Below, one piece after another: positions 1 through 7,826 of a stretch of 64,000 nucleotides of DNA. The DNA lies in the NCBI GenBank assembly GCA_035487295.1, contig DATHMH010000025.1, forward strand, positions 33,231 to 97,230, written 5' to 3'. Made by a program: the position numbers and the translations under genes. The notes under the pieces are model-generated. The model was given only the letters and a program-made list of their open reading frames with translations, was not told the origin of the DNA and searched no databases. The stretch is from QIAW01 sp035487295. Lineage in GTDB: Bacteria > Acidobacteriota > Terriglobia > Terriglobales > Acidobacteriaceae. Each line of letters starts with the position of its first letter. Position 1 is the first letter of the stretch.

Positions 1-5
1 GTCTT

Positions 6-49
6 CGGGCCGTAAACAAGTCATAAACAGTTCATAAACAATTCATCAA
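6..49 (-). promoter_or_regulatory. Left-edge array of four 11-bp direct repeats (putative KdpE operator)
   Basis: Read on the minus strand, four consecutive 11-mers follow each other without gaps: TTGATGAATTG, TTTATGAACTG, TTTATGACTTG and TTTACGGCCCG. The same motif and the exact 11-bp period recur upstream of the kinase gene, kdpE and kdpF. Direct repeats of 11 bp are typical half-sites for OmpR/PhoB-family regulators, to which KdpE belongs. The array points left, so its target gene would begin just outside the window. Beside it (54-69) lies an AT-rich perfect 16-bp palindrome. The repeat is seen; binding by KdpE is inferred. Confidence 0.65.
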
Positions 50-143
50 TAATTTATTTTATAAAATAATTTATTTATAAACGGCGAGAATGATTTGAGT
101 TCAGTGCAGTGAGCGCACGACAGGCAGGTCGGGTAGCCGCCAC

Positions 144-1205
144 TCAGGGGTGCCGCGCCAAAGAAAACATGAGCACGAGAATGACGATGGGAATTATTGC
201 CAGCATGACATAGAACAAGACAGCTTTTGGTTTGCGCAAGCGCCGCTGCTTCCAATCCTGCAGTTCGGAACGTTCGGCTATTCCTACCTGATCCAGGTGC
301 TGCAGGTCCCAGGCAAACTCGCGGGCATTGGCGTAGCGATTCTTAGGATCGCGCTCCAGGGCGCGATAAATGACTTCCTGCAGAGCGGGACGGATTTCGG
401 AATTGACTTCACGTGGAGGCACAGGATTATTCAAAAGACGGTCATTCATAATGGCAAGAGAACTCGGTCCCTGAAAGGGCACCTTACCGGTCAGCATCTC
501 ATAGAGCATGACGCCTAAAGCGTAGATGTCACTGCGGGCATCGCCGCGCTTGCGCCTTACCTGTTCGGGAGAGATATAGTCGGGCGTCCCCATGGTATGA
601 GACATTCTGCCAAAGGTCAGCCGCCGCGTCCCGGCCGCACCGGCGATGCCGAAATCAATGAGCTTAATATTGTCTTCAGTATCCACCATGATGTTCTCTG
701 GCTTCAGATCGCGATGTACGATCTCCTGCTGGTGAATGTGCTCCAACGCCTGGCAGATACCAATGGTGATTTTGATCGCCCGCTCGACTGGGAGTTTCTC
801 TTGTTCATTGAGAATCTTGCGCAGCAGCTTCCCCTCCAGCCATTCCATGGCGATGTAGAGCCGGCTCTGTTCACCGTCGGCCATCATCTTGATCACTCGA
901 GGATGATCCAGTTTCCGGCCGATCTCCTGCTCGCGGCGAAAGCGATCGAAAAATACGGGATCGCTTTCCACCTCGAAATGAGGGACCTTGATGGCAACCG
1001 GGTAGCCGGTGCGCAAATCGGTACCGCGAAAAATGGTCGTCATGTTGGTGCGTGCGACCATGTCTTCAATGCGGTAGTGGTCGAGCTTGTCGCCGGCCTG
1101 GGGTGAATTCACTCTGCTCAACTCCTGCGCGGAGGGTCGACTCAAAGCCATCTCGTGAACATGGAGATTTTGCGAAGCACGATTGTTCTCGGAGAATGCA
1201 CTCAC
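144..1205 (-). CDS. Membrane-anchored Ser/Thr protein kinase
   Basis: This is a PknB-like (Hanks-type) kinase of 353 residues. Visible kinase motifs are the VAIK lysine (K73), the alpha-C glutamate region (about E94), HRDLKPEN (D166, N171), DFG (D184), an SPE in place of APE (212-214) and the SDIYALG segment after it. The glycine-rich loop (about 46-60) is degenerate and has no GxGxxG. A single hydrophobic helix lies at about 328-350, so the kinase domain is cytoplasmic with a C-terminal anchor and almost nothing outside. The start used is GTG; an ATG 54 bases downstream is an alternative. The gene is divergent to kdpE and has an 11-bp repeat array about 60 bases upstream, which suggests joint control with kdp. 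Its substrate is unknown. Confidence 0.92.
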   Translation of the reverse strand: MSAFSENNRASQNLHVHEMALSRPSAQELSRVNSPQAGDKLDHYRIEDMVARTNMTTIFRGTDLRTGYPVAIKVPHFEVESDPVFFDRFRREQEIGRKLDHPRVIKMMADGEQSRLYIAMEWLEGKLLRKILNEQEKLPVERAIKITIGICQALEHIHQQEIVHRDLKPENIMVDTEDNIKLIDFGIAGAAGTRRLTFGRMSHTMGTPDYISPEQVRRKRGDARSDIYALGVMLYEMLTGKVPFQGPSSLAIMNDRLLNNPVPPREVNSEIRPALQEVIYRALERDPKNRYANAREFAWDLQHLDQVGIAERSELQDWKQRRLRKPKAVLFYVMLAIIPIVILVLMFSLARHP

Positions 1206-1254
1206 GGAGAATATCCATCGGCGTTCCCGAGATGGCCAAGACTACGGTAGCCCT

Positions 1255-1298
1255 AAGACTCTAAATGAGGCATAAACAATTCATAAAAAATTTATAAA
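1255..1298 (-). promoter_or_regulatory. 11-bp repeat array upstream of the Ser/Thr kinase gene
   Basis: On the minus strand the 11-mers TTTATAAATTT, TTTATGAATTG and TTTATGCCTCA follow without gaps, then a weaker TTTAGAGTCTT. They match the arrays before kdpE and kdpF. A TACCGT hexamer (1244-1249 on the minus strand) begins 27 bases after the last good repeat starts; the kdpF promoter region has the same hexamer 25 bases after its last repeat, preceded in both by a TTAGG. It is a candidate -10 element. Regulation by KdpE is inferred. Confidence 0.65.
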
Positions 1299-1352
1299 AA
1301 CCAGGAGCCATTCTGTTTCTGATTTTCTTCGATTTCAATCGCCTGGATTCCG

Positions 1353-1396
1353 TTTATGAATTCTTTGCGAACTCTTTACTCCCTTTTTATGACGTT
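1353..1396 (+). promoter_or_regulatory. 11-bp repeat array upstream of kdpE
   Basis: Four contiguous plus-strand 11-mers are seen: TTTATGAATTC, TTTGCGAACTC, TTTACTCCCTT and TTTATGACGTT, starting at 1353, 1364, 1375 and 1386. A TATCCT hexamer at 1402-1407 could be the -10 element. The array lies between the divergent kinase and kdpE genes, facing kdpE, and suggests autoregulation. The kinase-kdpE spacer (1206-1514) holds this array, the minus-strand array and the palindromes described next. Confidence 0.65.
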
Positions 1397-1434
1397 CTAT
1401 CTATCCTGCTATTGATGACGCCTGCATCCAATGA

Positions 1435-1486
1435 TGAATAGGAGCGGCCTTGGAAATGACCATTCCTATTCAGTCTGAATTCAGAC
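1435..1486 (+). promoter_or_regulatory. Inverted repeats in the kdpE leader
   Basis: TGAATAGGA at 1435-1443 pairs with TCCTATTCA at 1464-1472 (9 bp, 20-base loop). Directly after it is a perfect 14-bp palindrome, GTCTGAATTCAGAC (1473-1486), about 28 bases before the kdpE start. They lie downstream of the 11-bp repeats and could be a leader RNA structure or a second operator. No known riboswitch was recognised. Confidence 0.45.
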
Positions 1487-1514
1487 CTTCATCACGATAC
1501 ATAGAGGTATCGGC

Positions 1515-2207
1515 ATGAGTGGAGGGCGAATCCTGATCGTTGACGACGAGCCGCAGATTCGGAGAGTTATGCGAACCACCCTTGTCAGCGAAGGCTACGA
1601 AGTTACGGACGCTCGTAGCGGCGAGGAGGCGCTGGAATTGGTCCAATCAGTCAAATTTGATCTGATGCTCCTGGATATGAACATGCCTGGCATGAACGGG
1701 GCAGAAACTTGCCGGGCGATTCGGGTCAGCTCCGATGCCGCCATTATCATGCTGACCGTCCGCAATACCCAAAAGGACAAAGTGGATGCGCTCGACGCAG
1801 GAGCCGACGATTACGTTACCAAGCCGTTCAACATGCCTGAGCTGTTGGCCCGAATACGGGCAGGGCTCAGGCGAACTACGGGATCTGCCGAGCTCGAGAC
1901 TACGTGCCTGAATCTGGGGCACATTGAGATTGACTTCAGTGCGCGACAAGTCATCTCGGGTGGTGAACAGATACGGCTCACAGGAAAGGAATTCGACTTA
2001 CTTTCCTATCTTGCCGCTCATCCTAATCGGACCATCACGCATCGAGAATTGTTACAAGCGGTGTGGGGCCCGGATTACGGCGGAGAGCAGGAGTATTTGC
2101 GGGTTTTTGTGAATCGGTTGCGCAAGAAGATTGAGCGGGTCCCGGCCAGTCCCAAGTATTTATTGACCGAACCCTGGGTTGGATATCGTTTGCGCGTTCC
2201 GGAGTAA
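1515..2207 (+). CDS. kdpE: KdpE-like response regulator
   Basis: An OmpR/PhoB-family regulator of 230 residues. The receiver domain (about 5-118) has the acidic pair D10-D11, the phospho-acceptor D54 in LLDMNMPG, T81 and K103 in TKPF. The C-terminal winged helix (about 131-226) includes a typical AHPNRTITHRELLQAVWG segment. The start ATG has a GAGG ribosome site. It lies just upstream of kdpFABC, which is the reason for the KdpE name. No histidine kinase gene is adjacent, so the partner sensor must lie outside the window, or activation is unorthodox. The flanking 11-bp repeat arrays fit the DNA-binding mode of this family. Confidence 0.88.
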   Translation: MSGGRILIVDDEPQIRRVMRTTLVSEGYEVTDARSGEEALELVQSVKFDLMLLDMNMPGMNGAETCRAIRVSSDAAIIMLTVRNTQKDKVDALDAGADDYVTKPFNMPELLARIRAGLRRTTGSAELETTCLNLGHIEIDFSARQVISGGEQIRLTGKEFDLLSYLAAHPNRTITHRELLQAVWGPDYGGEQEYLRVFVNRLRKKIERVPASPKYLLTEPWVGYRLRVPE

Positions 2208-2212
2208 TTTCT

Positions 2213-2256
2213 TTTATGAAGTATTCACGAATCGTTTATGACTCTTTTATGTCCTG
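2213..2256 (+). promoter_or_regulatory. 11-bp repeat array upstream of kdpF
   Basis: Four contiguous 11-mers start at 2213, 2224, 2235 and 2246: TTTATGAAGTA, TTCACGAATCG, TTTATGACTCT and TTTATGTCCTG. A candidate -10 (TACCGT, 2271-2276) follows. The array begins 6 bases after the kdpE stop, so the transporter operon appears to have its own promoter in addition to any read-through from kdpE. This is the clearest of the four arrays and probably the KdpE operator that controls the potassium pump. Confidence 0.7.
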
Positions 2257-2357
2257 AGTTTTAGGCTGGATACCGTGGTGACCTGAATCGGGAATATCGA
2301 TGCCGGCAGTGAGAGGAAATGCCGCACGTTTGGCCAGGAACTTTATGAGGTGCAGAC

Positions 2358-2444
2358 ATGCTTGATTTGTTGATGGTTTTATTTACGTTCTTGTTTTTCG
2401 CGGTCGCAATCGCCTATACGGTGGCTTGCGGCAAGCTCAAGTGA
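2358..2444 (+). CDS. Small kdp-associated membrane protein
   Basis: A 28-residue ORF starting MLDLLMVLFTF and ending ACGKLK, preceded by a TGAGG ribosome site. It is almost entirely one hydrophobic helix (about 4-23) with a basic C-terminus. It ends 6 bases before kdpF and fits the same operon. It is not KdpF, which follows separately. Similar tiny hydrophobic ORFs near kdpF/kdpA are known to me only as unnamed proteins; a role as an accessory subunit is inference. Confidence 0.6.
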   Translation: MLDLLMVLFTFLFFAVAIAYTVACGKLK

Positions 2445-2450
2445 GGCCTT

Positions 2451-2540
2451 ATGAGTCTTGAAACTATGATCATGTTGCTGGTGACTGTCTTGATGATGGT
2501 CTACCTGATGTATGCGCTAATGCGTCCGGAGAAGTTCTAA
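2451..2540 (+). CDS. kdpF: KdpF, small subunit of the K+-transporting ATPase
   Basis: A 29-residue peptide with one transmembrane helix followed by YLMYALMRPEKF, a C-terminus of KdpF type (LVYALINAEAF-like). KdpF stabilises the KdpABC complex in the inner membrane. Its stop overlaps the kdpA start as TAATG, which implies translational coupling. A GAGG sequence precedes the ATG. Confidence 0.85.
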   Translation: MSLETMIMLLVTVLMMVYLMYALMRPEKF

Positions 2541-4339
2541 TGACACCCAATGGCTGGCTTCAAATCTTATTTTTCTTTGTAGTCGTATTACTGGTGACAA
2601 AGCCCGTGGGGCTTTTTATCACCAAGGTCTTCAATCGTGAGCGGACATGGCTCGATCCGGCTCTGCGGCCGGTGGAAAAGCTGATCTACAAAATCACGCT
2701 TGTGGATGAAAACCACGATATGCGCTGGACTGAGTATTGCATCTCCATGCTGCTGTTCAGCGCGGTCTCCATGCTGTTGCTCTACGTATTTGAGCGCACC
2801 CAGCAGTGGCAGCCACTTTGGTTGAATCCGCAAAAGTTTGCTGCCGTCCCGCAGGAGCTGGCCTTCAACACCGCTGCCTCATTCGCCACCAATACGAATT
2901 GGCAGTTCTATTCCGGCGAGCAGGTCATGAGTTATCTCACGCAGATGATGGGCCTCGCCTTTCATAACTTCAAGTCGGCAGCGGTCGGAATTGCCCTCGC
3001 TATTGCGCTGATCCGTGGCATTGCTCGGCGTGAGAAAGAAACCATTGGCAATTTCTGGGTCGATACCACCCGCGCCGCCCTGTGGGTCATGTTGCCTGCG
3101 TGCATCATTTATGCTTTGCTTCTGGTACAGCAAGGCGTCATCCAGAATTTCAGGCCCTATGATACGGTCAAGGTCGTTGAGCCGCAGCAGGTTCCCCACA
3201 TGGGGCAAGACGGAAAGCCGGCCGTTGGCCCTGACGGAAAACCGGTCATGGATACCGTAACCGACCAAGTCATTGCCCAGGGGCCTATCGCCTCCCAGGA
3301 AGCCGTCAAGATGCTGGGCACCAACGGCGGAGGCTTCCTCAATGCCAACAGCGCTCATCCTTTTGAGAACCCGACTCCATTCACAAACTTTCTGGAGATG
3401 CTTTCCATCTTTATCATCCCTGCGGGTCTCACCTACACGCTGGGGCGCATGACCGGCTCGCAGAAACATGGCTGGGCGGTCTTCGCGGCCATGGCGGTTC
3501 TTTTTGCCGCTGGCGTGGTCCCCGCATATTGGGCCGAATCGCAAGGCAATCCTTTGCTGCAAGGCACAAACCAGCACGTCTCCATGATGCAATCCGGCGG
3601 CAACATGGAGGGCAAGGAAGTCCGCTTCGGCATAGCGAACTCGGCTCTGTTTACAACCGTAACCACCGACGCCAGTTGTGGCGCCGTCAATGCCATGCAC
3701 GATTCTTATACGCCCATCGGAGGCATGGTGCCGCTGGTGAATATCATGCTCGGCGAGGTTGTTTTCGGAGGCGTGGGCGCCGGTCTGTACGGAATTCTGC
3801 TCTTTGTTATTTTGTCGGTCTTCATCGCCGGCCTTATGGTCGGTCGCACCCCGGAATACCTGGGCAAGAAAATCGAAAGCTACGATGTGAAGATGGCTAT
3901 GCTCTATGTGCTTGTTTTCCCGCTGGTGATTCTTGTGTTTGCTGGGATTTCAGCCATAACGCCCTCTGGGTTGGCGACTCTGGGCAACGGTGGACCACAC
4001 GGATTGTCTGAGATCCTTTATGCGTTCAGTTCCATGGCTGGTAACAACGGTTCGGCTTTTGCCGGGCTGGGAGCCAACCGCTGGTACAACCTCGCCGGGG
4101 CATTCACCATGCTCATTGGAAGGTTCCTCATGCATGTGCCCATGTTGGCTGTGGCCGGCAGCCTCGCAGCCAAAAAAGCGGCGCCGCCATCGGCAGGCAC
4201 GTTCCCGGTAACAACGCCGTTATTCACCGTGCTCCTGGTAAGCGTGATTCTCATCGTGGGTGCCTTAACGTTCTTCCCGGCGCTGAGTCTGGGGCCGATT
4301 CTCGAACACTTGCTGATGCATGCAGGAAAGACTTTCTAA
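2540..4339 (+). CDS. kdpA: K+-transporting ATPase subunit A
   Basis: Potassium-translocating subunit of the high-affinity Kdp P-type ATPase, 599 residues, close to the usual length. It is polytopic, and contains a TNGGGFLNANSAHPFENP segment, the signature pore loop of KdpA, and a later AGNNGSAF loop that is also a selectivity-filter repeat. A loop of about 30 residues (about 218-246) repeats GQDGKP/GPDGKP and is probably extracytoplasmic or an insertion. The start overlaps the kdpF stop. Confidence 0.97.
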   Translation: MTPNGWLQILFFFVVVLLVTKPVGLFITKVFNRERTWLDPALRPVEKLIYKITLVDENHDMRWTEYCISMLLFSAVSMLLLYVFERTQQWQPLWLNPQKFAAVPQELAFNTAASFATNTNWQFYSGEQVMSYLTQMMGLAFHNFKSAAVGIALAIALIRGIARREKETIGNFWVDTTRAALWVMLPACIIYALLLVQQGVIQNFRPYDTVKVVEPQQVPHMGQDGKPAVGPDGKPVMDTVTDQVIAQGPIASQEAVKMLGTNGGGFLNANSAHPFENPTPFTNFLEMLSIFIIPAGLTYTLGRMTGSQKHGWAVFAAMAVLFAAGVVPAYWAESQGNPLLQGTNQHVSMMQSGGNMEGKEVRFGIANSALFTTVTTDASCGAVNAMHDSYTPIGGMVPLVNIMLGEVVFGGVGAGLYGILLFVILSVFIAGLMVGRTPEYLGKKIESYDVKMAMLYVLVFPLVILVFAGISAITPSGLATLGNGGPHGLSEILYAFSSMAGNNGSAFAGLGANRWYNLAGAFTMLIGRFLMHVPMLAVAGSLAAKKAAPPSAGTFPVTTPLFTVLLVSVILIVGALTFFPALSLGPILEHLLMHAGKTF

Positions 4340-4349
4340 GAGGACTCTT

Positions 4350-6395
4350 ATGTCGACGAAACAAAGCAAATCCAGATCATTGTGGGACGCGAAGATTATT
4401 CGTCAGGCGCTGATTGACTGCTTCGTCAAACTGAATCCAAAGGTCATGATGCGCAATCCGGTAATGTTCGTGGTCGAGGTTGGCAGCGTTATTACTTCCA
4501 TCCTGCTGTTTCGAGATATCTCGCGACATAGCCAGGCGTTTGGTTTCGATCTGCAAATTACCTTGTGGCTTTGGTTTACCGTGCTGTTTGCCAACTTCGC
4601 CGAAGCCATGGCGGAAGGCCGGGGCAAAGCCCAGGCCGAGACGCTGCGTAAAGCTAAATCGGAGACTATTGCGAACAGGATTCTGCCCGATGGACGCATT
4701 GAGCAGGTGCCCGGCTCCAAGCTTCAATTGGGGGATTTGGTTCAGGTTGCCGCCGGAGAAATGATCCCCGGCGACGGCGATGCAATCGAAGGTGTGGCTT
4801 CGGTCGATGAATCTGCTATTACCGGCGAATCGGCGCCCGTGATCCGCGAAGCCGGCGGTGATCGTTGCGCTGTCACGGGCGGCACCCGCGTTCTTTCCGA
4901 CCAGATCAAAGTAAAAATCACCGCCAATCCGGGCGAAACTTTTCTCGACCGCATGATCGCCCTGGTGGAAGGCGCCGAGCGGCAGAAGACCCCCAATGAA
5001 ATTGCTCTCAACATCCTCCTGGCGGGACTCACGATAGTCTTTCTGCTCGCCGTGGTGACACTGCAGCCGTTCGCGATCTATTCAGGTTCCCCGCAGACCG
5101 TCTTTGTTCTGGTTTCACTTCTGGTTTGCCTCATTCCTACGACCATTGGCGGTCTTCTTTCCGCCATTGGAATCGCCGGTATGGATCGCCTGGTCCAGCA
5201 TAATGTACTGGCCATGTCTGGCAGAGCAGTCGAAGCCGCTGGCGACGTGGATACGCTTCTGCTGGACAAAACCGGAACGATTACTCTCGGGAACCGGCAG
5301 GCAGCCGAGTTCATTGCCGCGCCTGGCGTCAGCAATGACCAGCTTGCCGATGCCGCTCAGTTTTCCTCGTTGCCCGATGAGACTCCCGAAGGCCGCTCCA
5401 TCGTGGTATTGGCCAAGGAGAAATACGGCTTGCGCGGCCGTGATCTTGCCGATAACCCGGTGGAATTTGTTCCTTTCAGCGCAACCACTCGCATGTCAGG
5501 GGTGAACTTTGATGGGCGCATGATTCGCAAAGGGGCCGCGGACGCAATTGAGCGGCTGCTCAAAGAGAATGGGGGCTATTTTCCGCAAGAACTGCGGGCG
5601 ACAGTGGAGACCATTGCCCGTTCTGGAGGCACGCCGCTGGTGGTCGCTGAAAACGGCCGCGCGCTGGGGGTAATTCACCTGAAAGACATTGTCAAAGGAG
5701 GCATACGCGAGCGCTTCGCCCAGCTTCGCGCCATGGGCATTCGCACCGTGATGATTACCGGCGACAATCCGCTCACCGCTGCCGCTATCGCCCAGGAAGC
5801 GGGGGTCGACGATTTTCTGGCGCAGGCCACTCCTAAAGACAAGATGGACCTGATCAAAAAGGAACAGGCTCAGGGAAAACTTGTCGCCATGACCGGCGAC
5901 GGCACCAATGACGCGCCTGCTCTCGCGCAGTCTGATGTTGGTGTGGCTATGAACACCGGCACCCAGGCGGCGAAAGAAGCCGGCAACATGGTTGACCTCG
6001 ATTCGAACCCGACCAAGCTGCTGGAGATCGTCGAAATCGGTAAACAATTACTGATGACCCGGGGTTCGCTCACCACGTTTTCTATCGCCAATGATGTGGC
6101 TAAGTACTTCGCCATTATTCCGGCGATGTTTGCGGGGACGTTCCCCGTGCTGAATGCGCTGAACATCATGCACCTGGCAACGCCTGAATCCGCTATTTTG
6201 TCAGCCGTTATCTTCAATGCTCTTATTATCATCGCGCTCATTCCGTTGGCGCTGCGCGGAGTCAAATACAAAGCCATGAGCGCAGAGGCGCTGCTGCAAC
6301 GCAATCTGTGGATTTATGGCGTTGGCGGAATCATTATCCCTTTTGTCGGAATCAAGATCATTGATGTAGTCATTCGTGCAGTTGGGTTAGCCTGA
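4350..6395 (+). CDS. kdpB: K+-transporting ATPase subunit B (P-type ATPase)
   Basis: Catalytic ATP-hydrolysing subunit, 681 residues. The phosphorylated aspartate is D306 in DKTGT; the actuator loop SAITGESAPV, the nucleotide-domain segments KGAADAI and PFSATTRMSG, and the hinge motif MTGDGTNDAPALAQSDVGVAM are all present. The start chosen is the ATG at 4350, 10 residues into the longest frame, because AAGAGG precedes it and the homologous N-terminus begins there. kdpA ends 10 bases upstream and kdpC starts 11 bases downstream. Confidence 0.97.
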   Translation: MSTKQSKSRSLWDAKIIRQALIDCFVKLNPKVMMRNPVMFVVEVGSVITSILLFRDISRHSQAFGFDLQITLWLWFTVLFANFAEAMAEGRGKAQAETLRKAKSETIANRILPDGRIEQVPGSKLQLGDLVQVAAGEMIPGDGDAIEGVASVDESAITGESAPVIREAGGDRCAVTGGTRVLSDQIKVKITANPGETFLDRMIALVEGAERQKTPNEIALNILLAGLTIVFLLAVVTLQPFAIYSGSPQTVFVLVSLLVCLIPTTIGGLLSAIGIAGMDRLVQHNVLAMSGRAVEAAGDVDTLLLDKTGTITLGNRQAAEFIAAPGVSNDQLADAAQFSSLPDETPEGRSIVVLAKEKYGLRGRDLADNPVEFVPFSATTRMSGVNFDGRMIRKGAADAIERLLKENGGYFPQELRATVETIARSGGTPLVVAENGRALGVIHLKDIVKGGIRERFAQLRAMGIRTVMITGDNPLTAAAIAQEAGVDDFLAQATPKDKMDLIKKEQAQGKLVAMTGDGTNDAPALAQSDVGVAMNTGTQAAKEAGNMVDLDSNPTKLLEIVEIGKQLLMTRGSLTTFSIANDVAKYFAIIPAMFAGTFPVLNALNIMHLATPESAILSAVIFNALIIIALIPLALRGVKYKAMSAEALLQRNLWIYGVGGIIIPFVGIKIIDVVIRAVGLA

Positions 6396-6406
6396 GCGGA
6401 GGAATT

Positions 6407-6997
6407 ATGAAAAAAAATCTTGTTATAGCTATTCTCTATACTGTAGTCACAACTGTGGCTTTTGGGATTGTCTATCCTTTGATCGTTACCGTATTAGCCC
6501 AGGCGCCAATGAAGGACAAGGCGAACGGCCAGTTAATCACCAAAAATGGTGTTGTGGTGGGTTCTCGCATTATCGGCCAGACATTTACTGGCGCGAGTTA
6601 CTTTCATAGCAGGCCATCGGCCGCCGGCAACGGATACGATGCCACCAACTCCGGCGGAACTAACTATGGGCCTACCAACCAGAAGCTGGTGGACCGCGTA
6701 AAAGGCGACGTCGCCACCTTGCAGGCTGAAAATCCGGGCAAAGCTGTGCCTATTGACCTGGTCACCACTTCGGCATCAGGCCTTGATCCGCACATTACCC
6801 CTGCTGCCGCCGAGTTCCAGCTCCCGCGTGTGGCCAAGACTCGCGGGATCGCTGAAGATCAGCTTCGCACGCTGATCCAGCAGCATACTGAAGACCGTCA
6901 GTTTGGGTTCTTCGGTGAGCCGCGCATCAACGTGCTCGAGCTGAATCTCGCATTAGACGAGAAATATCCCTTAAAGAGCGCCGCCCTATCAAAATGA
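6407..6997 (+). CDS. kdpC: K+-transporting ATPase subunit C
   Basis: KdpC of 196 residues: one N-terminal membrane helix (about 5-30), then an extracytoplasmic domain with the family motifs VVGSRIIGQTF, YFHSRPSAAG, TNSGGTNYGPTN and ASGLDPHITPAAA. It helps KdpA and KdpB assemble and affects ATP affinity. A GGAGGA ribosome site precedes the ATG. Its TGA overlaps the next gene's first possible start (ATGA). Confidence 0.97.
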   Translation: MKKNLVIAILYTVVTTVAFGIVYPLIVTVLAQAPMKDKANGQLITKNGVVVGSRIIGQTFTGASYFHSRPSAAGNGYDATNSGGTNYGPTNQKLVDRVKGDVATLQAENPGKAVPIDLVTTSASGLDPHITPAAAEFQLPRVAKTRGIAEDQLRTLIQQHTEDRQFGFFGEPRINVLELNLALDEKYPLKSAALSK

Positions 6998-7794
6998 ATT
7001 CAATCTGTTCCGGTGACCAACCCGCTGGCTTGTCTCCGTTTTTTACGAGGGGTTGCCGTGTGAACGTCAAGGCCATGCCGCTCAGCGAGCGCGAACTGCG
7101 GCGGTCTTACCGCATACGAGTCACGGTCTTTGCCCTTTGCGCCCTCGTGACCCTGGTAGTTCTGGGTGCGCTTTATGATGCGATTCAAACCTTAGGCCGC
7201 CTGGAAGCGGTGGAACGCGAACGCGACCAATGGCAACGTCCAACTGACGTGATCCGGGAATTGAATCTCAAAGAAGGCAATGTCGTAGTAGATTTGGGGT
7301 CTGGCGTCGGATACTTCGCACTGAAGCTGTCACCTGTGGTCGGCAAGTCAGGTAAGGTTTTGCCGGTAGACATTCTCAAATTCCCATTGTCTGTGTTGCG
7401 GACCAGGGCCTTGATAAATGGACAGCACAATATTGATGTCGTTCTTGGAGAACCAGACGATCCGCACCTGCCCAATGGAAGTGTCGATGCAGTATTGATC
7501 GCCAACACTTACCATGAGCTAACAGATCCAAAAGTGATTCTGGATCACGTGTTCCAGTCACTCAAGCCGGGCGGACGGTTAGTCATCCTCGACCGCGGGC
7601 CACGCTCGGAGAATGGGGAATCCCGTTCAGATGAAGCGGAGCATCACCATATCCCTCCCGCTTTGGTTGAAGCTGAAATTCGAGGCAGTGGATTCCAGAT
7701 CGTCAAGCGAGAGGACCTTTTTATTGACCAGCCCGGTGACGATCAACTGTGGTGGCTCATCGTTGCGCGTAAACCGGAACTGGTATCCAAGTAG
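6994..7794 (+). CDS. Membrane-anchored SAM-dependent methyltransferase
   Basis: A 266-residue protein with a hydrophobic helix at about 43-65 and then a class I methyltransferase fold: the SAM-binding loop VVDLGSGVGYFALKL, an acidic strand end (VLPVDI), the D/N-rich motif VDAVLIANTYHEL and a KPGGRLVILDRG strand. The first ATG overlaps kdpC, but a GTG at 7061 behind a GAGGGG sequence is an equally good start. It is probably co-transcribed with kdp. The substrate cannot be told from sequence; similar proteins are often called UbiE-like. Confidence 0.8.
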   Translation: MNSICSGDQPAGLSPFFTRGCRVNVKAMPLSERELRRSYRIRVTVFALCALVTLVVLGALYDAIQTLGRLEAVERERDQWQRPTDVIRELNLKEGNVVVDLGSGVGYFALKLSPVVGKSGKVLPVDILKFPLSVLRTRALINGQHNIDVVLGEPDDPHLPNGSVDAVLIANTYHELTDPKVILDHVFQSLKPGGRLVILDRGPRSENGESRSDEAEHHHIPPALVEAEIRGSGFQIVKREDLFIDQPGDDQLWWLIVARKPELVSK

Positions 7795-7826
7795 TCTTTC
7801 AATTTTTGTTCGGCGCGGACACAATC

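Noticed and set aside
597..1106. Plus-strand frame opposite the Ser/Thr kinase
   Set aside because: It is the antisense of a strongly supported kinase gene.
2257..2357. Possible c-di-AMP (ydaO-type) riboswitch before kdpF
   Set aside because: Some pairing was visible, but no known riboswitch consensus could be recognised.
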